Below, one piece after another: positions 8,734 through 16,251 of a stretch of DNA of 38,785 bases. Below the pieces are notes generated by a model that was not told where the DNA came from, ran no database searches, and worked only from the letters and a program-made list of their open reading frames with translations. The number at the start of each line of letters is the position of its first letter. Position 1 is the first letter of the stretch. The position numbers and the translations under genes were made by a program. Source of the stretch: an uncultured bacterium (GTDB taxonomy: Bacteria; Pseudomonadota; Gammaproteobacteria; Burkholderiales; Burkholderiaceae_E); the NCBI GenBank assembly GCA_903934795.1, contig CAIZPE010000312.1:1-38785 (forward strand), given 5' to 3'.

Positions 8734-9297
8734 TCAGGTGCGCGGCAGGGTCACGCCGAGCTGGCCCTGGTACTTGCCGCCGCGATCGCGGTAGGAGGTC
8801 TCGCAGACCTCATCGGACTCGAGGAACAGCACCTGGGCGCATCCCTCGCCGGCATAGATGCGCGCCGGCAGCGGCGTGGTGTTGCTGAACTCCAGGGTGA
8901 CGTGGCCTTCCCACTCCGGCTCGAGCGGGGTCACATTGACGATGATGCCGCAGCGGGCATAGGTGGACTTGCCCAGGCAGATGGTGAGCACGCTGCGCGG
9001 GATGCGGAAGTACTCCATGGTGCGCGCCAGCGCGAAGGAATTGGGCGGGATGATGCAGACATCGCCCTTGAAGTCGACGAACGAGCCCTCGTCGAAATCC
9101 TTGGGGTCGACGATCGTGCTGTTGATGTTCGTGAAGATCTTGAACTCGTCGGCGCAGCGGATGTCGTAGCCGTAGCTCGAGGTGCCGTACGAGACGATGC
9201 GCCGGCCGTCGCGCTCGCGCACCTGGCCGGGCTCGAAGGGCTCGATCATGCCCTGGGCGGCCATGCGGCGGATCCACTTGTCGGACTTGATGGTCAT
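8734..9297 (-). CDS. dcd: dCTP deaminase
   Basis: This enzyme deaminates dCTP to dUTP, supplying dUMP for thymidylate synthesis. The 187-residue protein matches the family throughout: SDKWIRRMA at the start, SSYGYDIR, the nucleotide-binding [11 protein letters not shown], the catalytic-Glu region [17 protein letters not shown], and a C-terminal [12 protein letters not shown]. The start at 9297 has AGGA upstream and fits the family; a longer frame to 9396 adds 33 low-complexity residues and is rejected. A -10-like TATCAT lies at 9331-9326 with no recognisable -35. It sits downstream of the aldehyde oxidoreductase operon on the same strand, probably as a separate unit. Confidence 0.97.
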   Translation of the reverse strand: MTIKSDKWIRRMAAQGMIEPFEPGQVRERDGRRIVSYGTSSYGYDIRCADEFKIFTNINSTIVDPKDFDEGSFVDFKGDVCIIPPNSFALARTMEYFRIPRSVLTICLGKSTYARCGIIVNVTPLEPEWEGHVTLEFSNTTPLPARIYAGEGCAQVLFLESDEVCETSYRDRGGKYQGQLGVTLPRT

Positions 9298-9346
9298 GGG
9301 CGCAATCCTGAGGAGACTGGCCGCGATGATAGCGCGGTGCCGCGGC

Positions 9347-9649
9347 TCAGCCGCCGCCGCGCTGGGTGTGGAAGTCGAAGCCGCGGATCCAGTCACGGGC
9401 CTGCACGGCGTGCTCGGGCGGGTACACGAACTGGACCTGCAGCGCCCGGAAAGTGATCAGGCCGAGCCTGCGCGGCGGCGCGGGCGACACCCGAACCTCG
9501 AGCATGAAATCGGCCACCGGCACGCGGATGGCATGGTCATCGGCCTGCAGCACCGGCAGGCCGGTGAACTCGCGCAGCCAGCGTTCGAGATCGGCCCGGC
9601 TGCAGCCCATCTCCCGGCTGTCGCCAAAGCCTGCGCCAAGGCCGCTCAT
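9347..9649 (-). CDS. Small protein of unknown function, last gene of the aor operon
   Basis: About 100 residues; I do not recognise a family. It shows an N-terminal amphipathic stretch ([17 protein letters not shown]), a beta-rich middle ([16 protein letters not shown]) and a C-terminal [11 protein letters not shown] followed by QRGGG. It has no signal peptide, membrane segment or metal motif. It starts seven bases after the MoaD-like gene, so it is surely cotranscribed and probably serves the same enzyme, for example in cofactor insertion; that is inference from position only. The start could instead be the ATG at 9610, which would give 87 residues; neither has a strong ribosome binding site. 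Confidence 0.6.
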   Translation of the reverse strand: MSGLGAGFGDSREMGCSRADLERWLREFTGLPVLQADDHAIRVPVADFMLEVRVSPAPPRRLGLITFRALQVQFVYPPEHAVQARDWIRGFDFHTQRGGG

Positions 9650-9656
9650 GCGCTGC

Positions 9657-9923
9657 TCAACCGCCCGCGATCGGCGGCCAGATCGCCAGCGCCTCGCCTT
9701 CCTGCAGCACACGGCTGGCCCGCTGCGCGGGCGCCACGTAGGTGCCATTGACCAGCACCAGATGCACCAGCTTCGAGGGCAGGTTGAATCGGTCGATCAG
9801 CGCCTGCACCGAGGTGCCCTCGGGCACTTCCAGCACGATGGCATTGCCCTCGCGGGAACGCCCGTCCACCTGCTGCGGCAGGTGGTCGGAGAGCATGGCA
9901 AAGAGCTTGAAGGTGATCAGCAT
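9657..9923 (-). CDS. MoaD/ThiS-family sulfur carrier protein
   Basis: This 88-residue beta-grasp protein begins MLITFKLFAML and ends IAGG. The Gly-Gly C-terminus is the hallmark that is adenylated and thiocarboxylated in MoaD-type proteins, the sulfur donors for molybdopterin dithiolene. It has the expected EVPEGTSVQALIDRF and LVLVNG segments. It lies 20 bases after aorC in the aldehyde oxidoreductase operon, so it probably supplies sulfur for the tungsten or molybdenum pterin of that enzyme, as a dedicated paralogue of housekeeping MoaD. Which activating enzyme (MoeB-like) it uses is not visible here. Confidence 0.88.
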   Translation of the reverse strand: MLITFKLFAMLSDHLPQQVDGRSREGNAIVLEVPEGTSVQALIDRFNLPSKLVHLVLVNGTYVAPAQRASRVLQEGEALAIWPPIAGG

Positions 9924-9943
9924 GCAGGCGTCCGCGGAGCCGT

Positions 9944-11218
9944 TCAGCGGGAGGAGCCGCGCGAGCGGCCCTGCCATTCGCCCTGCGCCTGCGCGCTGGC
10001 GAGATAGGCTTCCATCAGCCGGGTGGGGTCCTGCTTGAGCGCCTCCTTCCAGCGGCCCAGGCGCACGCCACGCTCGACCAGGTTGCGCATGACGCCGACA
10101 TGCTCGGTCATGCCCAGGCTGTTGGCGCCCACCACCACATCGTCCTTGAACTCCAGGCGCAGGTAGCGGAAGCGCTGCGGATCGGCGAGCTCGACATGGT
10201 CGCCGCCCGGCACGCCCTCCCACTGACCGAACGAGGTGGAGACGAGCCCGAGGGTGTCGAGGACATTGATCTGGGTGACGCCGCGCAGCTGATTGCGGTG
10301 GCCGGCCATGTTCATGGCGGCCACATAGGCCTGGTCGACCGCATTGGGCTGGATGGCCGACACGATGGTCTTGCCCACCACCGGGTCGAAGGCCTCGGCG
10401 CAGTCGCCGGCAGCGTAGACGCCCGGCACGGCTGTCTGAAGGGTCTCGTCGACCAGCACACCCTGCAGGCAGCGAACCGGCGAGTTGGCCAGGAAACCGA
10501 TGTTCGGCTTCACGCCGGTGGCCTGGATGACCAGATCGAAGTCCTCCGAGCGGCCGTTGGACAACCGCGCGCGCACCTTGTCGCCCGGCTCGAGAGCCTC
10601 GACCCGGGTGCCGGTGAACACGCGCACACCCTTGGTCTGGCACCAGTCCTTGATCATGCCGCCGGCGCCCGGACCCATCATGCGCGGCACCATGCGGTCC
10701 CCCATCTCGACCACGGTGAGCTGCACGCCGCGCTGAGCCAGCGCCTCGAGGATGATGCAGCCGATGAAGCCGGCGCCCATCTGCAGCACCCGGGCGCCTG
10801 GCTTGGCAAGCTGCTGGATGCTGCGGGCATCGCGCAGCGTCCAGCAGGGATGCACATAGGGCGAGTCGAGGCCCGGAATGGGCGGACGCACCGGCTGCGA
10901 GCCGGTGGCGATCAGGCAGCGATCGAAGGGCAGCACCCGGCCGTCGGAAAGCGCCACGGTGCGCGCCTGCGCGTCGAGGCTCACCACACGGCCCTGCACG
11001 GTGCTGATGCACAGACGGTCGAAGTGGCCCGGATCCTTGCGCAGGTAGGTGCCGGCTTCCGGGATGTTGCCGATCAGCAGGTAGGGGATGGCCATGCGCG
11101 AGTACGAGGGCTCGGGCTCGTCGCCGATCAGCCAGATCTCGTCATGGGGCCGGTGCTTGCGGATGGTCTCGGCCGCCACCACGCCGGCCGGGCCGTTACC
11201 GATGATCACATGCTTCAT
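9944..11218 (-). CDS. aorC: FAD-dependent pyridine nucleotide-disulfide oxidoreductase, AorC-like subunit
   Basis: This 424-residue flavoprotein has an N-terminal FAD-binding GNGPAGVVAAE, a second dinucleotide-binding fold (GAGFIGCIILEAL) for NAD(P)H, and the FAD-contacting VYAAGDCAEA. It lacks a redox CxxC, so it belongs to the NADH oxidase/rubredoxin reductase-like group. Three-subunit aldehyde oxidoreductases, such as that of Aromatoleum aromaticum, use such a subunit to pass electrons between Fe-S clusters and NAD+, and the position here, after the catalytic gene, fits. The start at 11218 is fixed by AGGAGCGAGCA before the ATG; the frame extends 57 residues upstream into non-conserved sequence. 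A strong intrinsic terminator lies between it and aorB, suggesting lower expression than the first two genes. Confidence 0.88.
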   Translation of the reverse strand: MKHVIIGNGPAGVVAAETIRKHRPHDEIWLIGDEPEPSYSRMAIPYLLIGNIPEAGTYLRKDPGHFDRLCISTVQGRVVSLDAQARTVALSDGRVLPFDRCLIATGSQPVRPPIPGLDSPYVHPCWTLRDARSIQQLAKPGARVLQMGAGFIGCIILEALAQRGVQLTVVEMGDRMVPRMMGPGAGGMIKDWCQTKGVRVFTGTRVEALEPGDKVRARLSNGRSEDFDLVIQATGVKPNIGFLANSPVRCLQGVLVDETLQTAVPGVYAAGDCAEAFDPVVGKTIVSAIQPNAVDQAYVAAMNMAGHRNQLRGVTQINVLDTLGLVSTSFGQWEGVPGGDHVELADPQRFRYLRLEFKDDVVVGANSLGMTEHVGVMRNLVERGVRLGRWKEALKQDPTRLMEAYLASAQAQGEWQGRSRGSSR

Positions 11219-11276
11219 TGCTCGCTCCTGTGCCAGCCGGGCTGCGGCACGGCCGCAGCGCCAGCGGCGCCAACTG

Positions 11277-11302
11277 AAAAAAAGGGCGACCCTCGGCCGC
11301 CC
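11277..11302 (-). terminator. Intrinsic terminator inside the aor operon
   Basis: On the minus strand the stem GGGCGGCC/GGTCGCCC (8 bp, one G-U pair, 3-base loop GAG) is followed by seven T. It stands between aorB and aorC and should attenuate the distal genes aorC, moaD-like and the small gene. Confidence 0.8.
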
Positions 11303-11330
11303 TGATTGCTGCGCGAAGCAGGCTGAGCGT

Positions 11331-13181
11331 TTACAGACCCAGCCGCGAACGGGTCTCGGCCTTGAGCTGGCCTTGCTCGTCCCAGCCACGGACCTGATAG
11401 TACTCGGGCACCATCTTGTCGATGCCGCTGACCAGGCCCTTGGCCGGACCGGTCTGGGCCGGTTCGGTCTTCAGGCGCGGCGGCAGGTCGTCATCCTTGC
11501 GGGTGAAGCCGGCGCGGTTGTTGAAGTCGCGCTCGAGGTTCCAGATGCGCTCGCCGATGAGAGCGACATTCTCCATGGTGTACTCGTCACCACAGGCAGC
11601 CGCCACCTGGGGCGCCAGATCGGCCAGCGTCCAGGCGAAGGTGGTGAACACGCACAGGCCGGAGGAGTCGAAGGCCGCGGTGGCATCCTGGAAGGCCTTG
11701 ACCAGATCGGCCTTGCCCTCGGTGACCAGGGGATCGGTCTTCACCGGGATGCCCAGGATCTCGGAGGCGACGGTGTAGGAGCGCAGATGGCAGGCGCCGC
11801 GATTGGAGGTGGCGTAGGTCAGGCCCATGCCCTGGATGCCGCGCGAGTCATAGGCCGGGAACTCCTGGCCCTTGACCGACATCGACAGCTCGGGATGCCC
11901 ATACTTGGCGCACAGCCGCTTGGAGCCCTGACCGAGTTCCTTGCCGAAGCCCTCGCCACGCGCAGTGAGCTCGGCGAGCTTGACCAGCGCTTCGGCCGAC
12001 CCGAAGGTGAGCTCGAGACCGCCGGTGTGCTCCTTGGTGAGCACGCCCATGTCGTAGAGCTCCATAGCCGCGCCGACGGTGGCCCCGAAGGAGATGGGGT
12101 CGTAGCCGTCTTCGTTGCACAGCATGTTGGCGTACTGCAGGGCTTCGAGATCCTTGATGCCGGGCGCCGCGCCCAGCGCCCAGGCCGCCTCGTACTCGAG
12201 ACCGCCGGAAGCGCCCCAGTACTCGGGCTTGTTCTGCACCGAGAAGTGGGTTTCGTCCATCTTGGAGATGCGGCCGCAGGCGATGGTGCAGCCGAAACAG
12301 GCCTGGTTGGTGACCAGATGCGACTTGCCATCGGTGGGCCGTTTTTCGGCCATGGCCTCGGCCGAGATGCGGCTGGCGCCCTCGAACTGCACATCGCGGT
12401 GGTTGCGGGTGGGCAGCGCGCCGGTCTCGTTGATGACGTTCATGAGGACCTGGGTGCCGTAGGTGGGCAGACCCTGGCCGGTGACCGGGTGGTCGTGAAG
12501 GATCTTCTTCTTCTCGGCGGTGACCTTCATGAAGGCCTTGGGATTGTGGATGTTGCCCACGCCCCGGGTGCCGCGCACCGCGATCGCCTTGAGGTTCTTG
12601 GAGCCGGCCACTGCGCCCACGCCGGAGCGGCCGGCGGCGCGATGCAGGTCATTGACGATGCAGGCGAAGAGCACCTGGTTCTCGCCGGCCCGGCCGATGG
12701 ACGACACGCGGGTGAGCGGATCCTGGGATTCCTTCTTCAGGATTTCCTCGGTCTGCCAGGTGGTCTTGCCCCAGAGGTGGGTGGCGTCGCGCAGCTCGGC
12801 CTTGTCATCGACCACCGAGAGGTACACCGGCTTGGCCGAGCGACCTTCGAAGATGATCATGTCCCAGCCGGCCATCTTCAGCTCGGCACCCCAGTAGCCG
12901 CCCGAGTTGGAGCAGGCAATGGCGCCGGTGAGCGGGCCCTTGGTGATCACCGAGTAGCGGCCACCGGTGGAGGCCATGGTGCCGGTGAGCGGGCCGGTGG
13001 CCCAGATGATCTTGTTGTCGGCCCCCAGGGGATCGACCTTGGCGTCGACTTCCTCGACGAAGTACTTGGTGGCAAGACCCCGCTGACCGAGGTATTCGCG
13101 CGCCCAGTCCATGCGCAGCGGCTCGCTGACGCAGGTGCCCGCGGTGAGGTTGACCCTCAGGATTTTTCCAGCCCAGGACAT
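11331..13181 (-). CDS. aorB: Aldehyde:ferredoxin oxidoreductase-family catalytic subunit
   Basis: This 616-residue enzyme matches the tungsten-containing aldehyde oxidoreductase family from MSWAGKILRVNL through GPLTGTMASTGGRY, AAGRSGVGAVAGSKNLKAI and NRGACHLRS. The four [4Fe-4S] ligands are present: C295, C298 and C302 (CFGCTIAC) and C510 (SSGLC). It should oxidise aldehydes to acids at a bis-pterin tungsten (or molybdenum) centre, or run in reverse with a low-potential donor. It has no signal peptide, so it is cytoplasmic. Its start lies 13 bases after the aorA stop and has AAGGAGA. Position between an Fe-S subunit and an FAD subunit matches AorABC-type complexes rather than the simple archaeal enzyme. 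The substrate and the metal cannot be read from the sequence. Confidence 0.94.
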   Translation of the reverse strand: MSWAGKILRVNLTAGTCVSEPLRMDWAREYLGQRGLATKYFVEEVDAKVDPLGADNKIIWATGPLTGTMASTGGRYSVITKGPLTGAIACSNSGGYWGAELKMAGWDMIIFEGRSAKPVYLSVVDDKAELRDATHLWGKTTWQTEEILKKESQDPLTRVSSIGRAGENQVLFACIVNDLHRAAGRSGVGAVAGSKNLKAIAVRGTRGVGNIHNPKAFMKVTAEKKKILHDHPVTGQGLPTYGTQVLMNVINETGALPTRNHRDVQFEGASRISAEAMAEKRPTDGKSHLVTNQACFGCTIACGRISKMDETHFSVQNKPEYWGASGGLEYEAAWALGAAPGIKDLEALQYANMLCNEDGYDPISFGATVGAAMELYDMGVLTKEHTGGLELTFGSAEALVKLAELTARGEGFGKELGQGSKRLCAKYGHPELSMSVKGQEFPAYDSRGIQGMGLTYATSNRGACHLRSYTVASEILGIPVKTDPLVTEGKADLVKAFQDATAAFDSSGLCVFTTFAWTLADLAPQVAAACGDEYTMENVALIGERIWNLERDFNNRAGFTRKDDDLPPRLKTEPAQTGPAKGLVSGIDKMVPEYYQVRGWDEQGQLKAETRSRLGL

Positions 13182-13194
13182 GTGTGCGTCTCCT

Positions 13195-13671
13195 TCAGGT
13201 GGCCGAAGGCTGGTTGCCCAGCTTGTCGGCCCATTGCTTCATGCGGTCGAGGCCGGTCCAGTTGGCATCGACATAGGTGATGGCGCCGGTGGGGCAGGCT
13301 TCGGCACAGGCCGGTTCGCCGCCGCAGAGGTCGCACTTCTGGACCTTGCCGGTTTCCTGGACGTAGTTGACCGTGCCGAAGGGGCAGGCAATGGTGCAGA
13401 CCTTGCAGCCGACGCAGACATCGTCGACCACCACCTTGGCGCCCGTGCCGGCGTCGAGCTTGATGGCCTCCACCGGGCAGGCATGCAGGCACCAGGCCTC
13501 GTCGCACTGCGTGCAGGTGTAGGGGACCTTGCGGCCGGTCTGATGGAAATCGAAGACCTTGATGCGGGACTTGGCGGTGGCAAAGGTGCCGTAGTTCTCG
13601 TAGCTACAGGCCATCTCGCACTGCAGACACCCGGTGCATTTGTCCGGGTTGATGTGCAGGGATTTCTGCAT
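13195..13671 (-). CDS. aorA: Polyferredoxin electron-transfer subunit of aldehyde oxidoreductase (four [4Fe-4S])
   Basis: This 158-residue protein has 16 cysteines in four groups: CTGCLQCEMAC, CTQCDEAWCLHACP, CVGCKVCTIACP and CDLCGGEPACAEACP. They can bind four [4Fe-4S] clusters in the style of HycB/DmsB-type subunits. It would carry electrons from AorB to the FAD subunit AorC. There is no Tat signal, so the complex is cytoplasmic. The ATG at 13671 is chosen for its near-perfect ribosome binding site (GGAGGAACC); an in-frame ATG 17 codons upstream lies inside an inverted repeat and lacks one. It is the first gene of the operon. Confidence 0.93.
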   Translation of the reverse strand: MQKSLHINPDKCTGCLQCEMACSYENYGTFATAKSRIKVFDFHQTGRKVPYTCTQCDEAWCLHACPVEAIKLDAGTGAKVVVDDVCVGCKVCTIACPFGTVNYVQETGKVQKCDLCGGEPACAEACPTGAITYVDANWTGLDRMKQWADKLGNQPSAT

Positions 13672-13689
13672 GGTTCCTCCAGTCGGGGT

Positions 13690-13724
13690 GGATGGGCGGG
13701 TCGACACGGGTGCCACGCCCATCC
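13690..13724. promoter_or_regulatory. 9-bp inverted repeat in front of aorA
   Basis: GGATGGGCG (13690-13698) and its exact complement CGCCCATCC (13716-13724) are separated by 17 bases. The near edge is about 19 bases upstream of the aorA ATG, just before its ribosome binding site. It could be an operator, perhaps for the ModE-like regulator encoded at the far end of the divergent cluster, or a leader hairpin. It does not obviously match the E. coli ModE site. Confidence 0.4.
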
Positions 13725-13986
13725 TTGTATTCTCTTATGCAATGACGAACATAGGCAAGGCTGATGACCGGTCTGCCATCCGCGTTCCGGTGTCGCCGCC
13801 GACGGGCAGCCTCGGCAGGACCGTTTTGATGCGCCGCAGCAGGCTGCAATCCCGATCCGCGGGGATTTCATTCGCCAGCCGGCCCGTGTCGTGGAACACT
13901 CTCGGCTGCGCGTCGGCAAGGCCGCCAGCCCGCTGCTGCCCCGGCCCCTTGGCCGACGCATCGCCACCCCTCAAAGGAGATTCCCC
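13725..13986. promoter_or_regulatory. Divergent control region between the aor and cox-type operons
   Basis: Together with the inverted repeat this makes a 315-base gap with no credible gene. It must hold the promoters for both operons. An AT-richer spot (TTGTATTCTCTTATGCAATG, 13724-13743) is the best place for the aorA promoter, and a 6-bp inverted repeat AATCCC-8-GGGATT lies at 13848-13867 nearer the coxS side. I found no convincing -35/-10 pair and no proper -24/-12 element. A good AAGGAGA ribosome binding site serves the plus-strand gene. Confidence 0.5.
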
Positions 13987-14448
13987 ATGGACCACTCCGT
14001 CAGCCTGAAGGTCAACGGCAAGGCCGTGACCGTCCAGGTGGAGCCCCGGACGCTGCTCGTCCAGCTGATTCGAGACCACCTCAAGCTGACCGGCACCCAT
14101 GTCGGGTGCGACACCGCGCAGTGCGGCGCCTGCACCGTGCACCTGAACGGCCGCGCCGTGAAGGCCTGTTCGATCCTGGCCCTGCAGGCGCAGGGCGGCG
14201 AGGTCACCACCATCGAGGGGCTCTCGCCCGATGGCCAGCACCCGATGCAGGTCGCCTTCAAGGATTGCCACGCGCTGCAGTGCGGCTTCTGCACGCCGGG
14301 CATGGTGATGTCGGCGGTGCAGCTCCTCAAGGACCACCCGGGCGCCACCGAGCAGCAGATCCGCGAGGGTCTCGAGGGCAACCTGTGCCGCTGCACCGGG
14401 TACCACAACATCGTGCGGGCGGTGTCGGCCGTGGCCGCCCGCGGCTGA
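13987..14448 (+). CDS. [2Fe-2S] subunit of a xanthine dehydrogenase/CO dehydrogenase-family hydroxylase (CoxS-like)
   Basis: This 153-residue protein has the two clusters of molybdenum hydroxylase small subunits: a plant-type [2Fe-2S] with C41, C46, C49 and C61 ([16 protein letters not shown]), and a second with C99, C102, C134 and C136 (CGFCTPGM and CRCTGYH). It would pass electrons from the molybdopterin subunit to the FAD subunit. The start has AAGGAGA. It opens the plus-strand operon, 14 bases ahead of the FAD subunit. The gene order S then M, with no large subunit following, is unusual (see findings). The specific substrate (CO, xanthine, aldehyde, aromatic) cannot be told from this subunit. 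Confidence 0.93.
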   Translation: MDHSVSLKVNGKAVTVQVEPRTLLVQLIRDHLKLTGTHVGCDTAQCGACTVHLNGRAVKACSILALQAQGGEVTTIEGLSPDGQHPMQVAFKDCHALQCGFCTPGMVMSAVQLLKDHPGATEQQIREGLEGNLCRCTGYHNIVRAVSAVAARG

Positions 14449-14462
14449 GCAAGGAGCAGCGC

Positions 14463-15260
14463 ATGTACGCATTCGAATACCTCCGGCCCGATACCCCCGC
14501 GGCGGCCGCTGCAGCCACCCAGGGCGTCGACGCCCGCTATCTGGCGGGTGGCCAGAGCCTGGTGCAGGCCATGAAGCTGCGCCTGTCGAGCGCCGAGCGC
14601 CTGGTCGATCTCGGCGGGCTCGATGCCCTGCGCAGCATCGACGTGACGGCCGACCGGGTCGTGATCGGCGCGATGGCCACCCACGCCCAGGTGCACGCCT
14701 CGGCCGCGGTGCGCGGCGCCATCCCTGCGCTGGCCGATCTGGCCGGCGGCATCGGCGACGCGATGGTGCGCAACATGGGCACGATGGGCGGCTCCTTGGC
14801 CAATGCCGATCCGGCAGCCTGCTACCCGGCAGCCGCCGTGGCTCTCGGTGCCACCATCCGCACCGATCGGCGCGAGATTGCCGCCGAGGCCTTCTTCACC
14901 GGCCTGTACGAGACCGCGCTGCAGCCGGGCGAACTGATCCTCTCGGTGAGCTTCCCGGTGCCCACGCGGGCAGGCTATGTGAAGTTCAAGCAGCCGGCCT
15001 CGCGCTTCGCGCTGGTGGGCGTGATGGTCAGCCAGTCGCCGGCGGGCGTGCGGGTGGGCGTCACGGGCGCCCGTGCCTGCGTGTTCCGCTGTTCGGAGCT
15101 GGAGGCCGCCCTGAGCGCGAGCTTCACGCCCGAGGCGGCGGCCGCGGTCAGGTTGCCGGTGGCCGGCATGAATGCCGACCTGCACGCCTCGGCCGAGTAC
15201 CGCGCCGCCATGGTGGTCACCACGACCGCCCGGGCCGTGAAGGCCGCGCTCGGCCGCTGA
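14463..15260 (+). CDS. FAD-binding medium subunit of a xanthine/CO dehydrogenase-family enzyme (CoxM-like)
   Basis: This 265-residue protein has both FAD-binding signatures of the family: LAGGQSLVQAMKLRL near residue 30 and NMGTMGGSLANADPA near residue 105. A C-terminal CO dehydrogenase flavoprotein-like domain follows (FKQPASRFALVGV, then GVTGARAC). It accepts electrons from the [2Fe-2S] subunit. The ribosome binding site is AAGGAG eight bases before the ATG. Both signatures are intact, so the gene does not look like a decaying remnant although its catalytic partner is missing from this locus. Confidence 0.92.
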   Translation: MYAFEYLRPDTPAAAAAATQGVDARYLAGGQSLVQAMKLRLSSAERLVDLGGLDALRSIDVTADRVVIGAMATHAQVHASAAVRGAIPALADLAGGIGDAMVRNMGTMGGSLANADPAACYPAAAVALGATIRTDRREIAAEAFFTGLYETALQPGELILSVSFPVPTRAGYVKFKQPASRFALVGVMVSQSPAGVRVGVTGARACVFRCSELEAALSASFTPEAAAAVRLPVAGMNADLHASAEYRAAMVVTTTARAVKAALGR

Positions 15261-15271
15261 ACGCCGCATCC

Positions 15272-15325
15272 GCCCGCCCAGGCCCGCGCCCGGGCGGGCA
15301 GTCCCTCACGGGCCGCTCGGCCCGT
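15272..15325. repeat. Two GC-only hairpins between coxM-like and coxD
   Basis: GCCCGCCC (15272-15279) pairs with GGGCGGGC (15292-15299), and ACGGGCC (15308-15314) with GGCCCGT (15319-15325). Neither is followed by a T-run. They fill most of the 82-base gap in which the large-subunit gene would lie in a standard MSL-DEG arrangement. They may slow or partly end transcription. Confidence 0.4.
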
Positions 15326-15342
15326 CGCACCCCTTCCCCGCC

Positions 15343-16248
15343 ATGACCGCCATCACCGATGTCGACCACCTGATCGCGGTGCTCGCCGATCAGCAGTATG
15401 TGGCCGACCGCCGGCTGGCCACCTCGGTGTTCCTCGCCCTGCGCCTGCAGCGCCCGTTGCTGCTCGAGGGCGAGGCCGGCGTGGGCAAGACCGAACTCGC
15501 CAAGGCTCTGGCCGCCGCACTCGGCGTGCCGCTGATCCGCCTGCAGTGTTACGAGGGGCTGGACATCGCGCAGGCCGCCTACGAATGGAACGTGCCGCGC
15601 CAGATGCTCGAGATCCGGCTGGCCGAGGCGCTCGGCCGCGATGATCGCGACACGCTGTCGGCCTCGCTCTACCGGCGCGAGATGCTGATCGAGCGCCCGC
15701 TGCTGGCCGCGCTGACGCAGGAGCGCGCGCCGGTGCTGCTGATCGACGAGCTCGATCGTGCCGACGAACCCTTCGAGGCCTATCTGCTGGAGATGCTGGC
15801 CGAGCGGCAGATCACCATCCCCGAGATCGGCACGATCCGCGCGGCCCATCCGCCGATCGTGCTGCTCACCTCCAACCGCACCCGCGAGCTGCATGACGCG
15901 CTGCGCCGGCGCTGCCTCTACCAGTGGGTGGACTATCCCGATGCGGCGCGCGAACTCGCCATCCTGAGGCAGCGCGCCCCGGGCGCGTCGCAGCGGCTGG
16001 CCGCCGAGGTGGTGGCCTTCGTGCAGCGCATGCGCGAGCTCGAGCTCTTCAAGGCGCCCGGTGTGGCCGAGGCCATCGACTGGACCAACGCCCTGCTTGC
16101 CCTCGACGCGATGGCGCTTGATCCGGCCTCCATCGAGGCCACCCTCGGGGTGCTGCTCAAGTACCAGGACGACATCGCCCGGCTGCCCGGCGGCGACATC
16201 GCGCAACTGCTCGACGAGCTCCGCGCCCGCGGCCTGCCCGCGGCCTGA
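15343..16248 (+). CDS. coxD: MoxR-type AAA+ ATPase (CoxD)
   Basis: This 301-residue AAA+ ATPase has a Walker A GEAGVGKT at residues 43-50, a Walker B LLIDELDRADE, and sensor TSNRTREL with an arginine-rich LRRRC segment. In carboxydotrophs CoxD is an ATPase needed to mature the active site of CO dehydrogenase, acting with the VWA protein CoxE. The same pair accompanies many molybdenum hydroxylases. Here coxE begins three bases after its stop, so the two are translationally linked. The ribosome binding site is weak. It probably unfolds or remodels the large subunit during metal or sulfur insertion; which enzyme it serves at this locus is open. Confidence 0.9.
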   Translation: MTAITDVDHLIAVLADQQYVADRRLATSVFLALRLQRPLLLEGEAGVGKTELAKALAAALGVPLIRLQCYEGLDIAQAAYEWNVPRQMLEIRLAEALGRDDRDTLSASLYRREMLIERPLLAALTQERAPVLLIDELDRADEPFEAYLLEMLAERQITIPEIGTIRAAHPPIVLLTSNRTRELHDALRRRCLYQWVDYPDAARELAILRQRAPGASQRLAAEVVAFVQRMRELELFKAPGVAEAIDWTNALLALDAMALDPASIEATLGVLLKYQDDIARLPGGDIAQLLDELRARGLPAA

Positions 16249-16251
16249 TCC

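Noticed and set aside
11088-13280. 730-residue frame antisense to aorB
   Set aside because: A GC-driven shadow. The opposite strand carries a full aldehyde oxidoreductase with its cluster cysteines.
13700-13790. Sigma-54 promoter for the aor operon
   Set aside because: TGGCAC and TTGC elements occur but never with the required 5-base spacing on the same strand.
13739-13986. Short open frames in the aor-cox intergenic region
   Set aside because: They lack ribosome binding sites and recognisable composition and are extensions of the flanking genes' frames or random.
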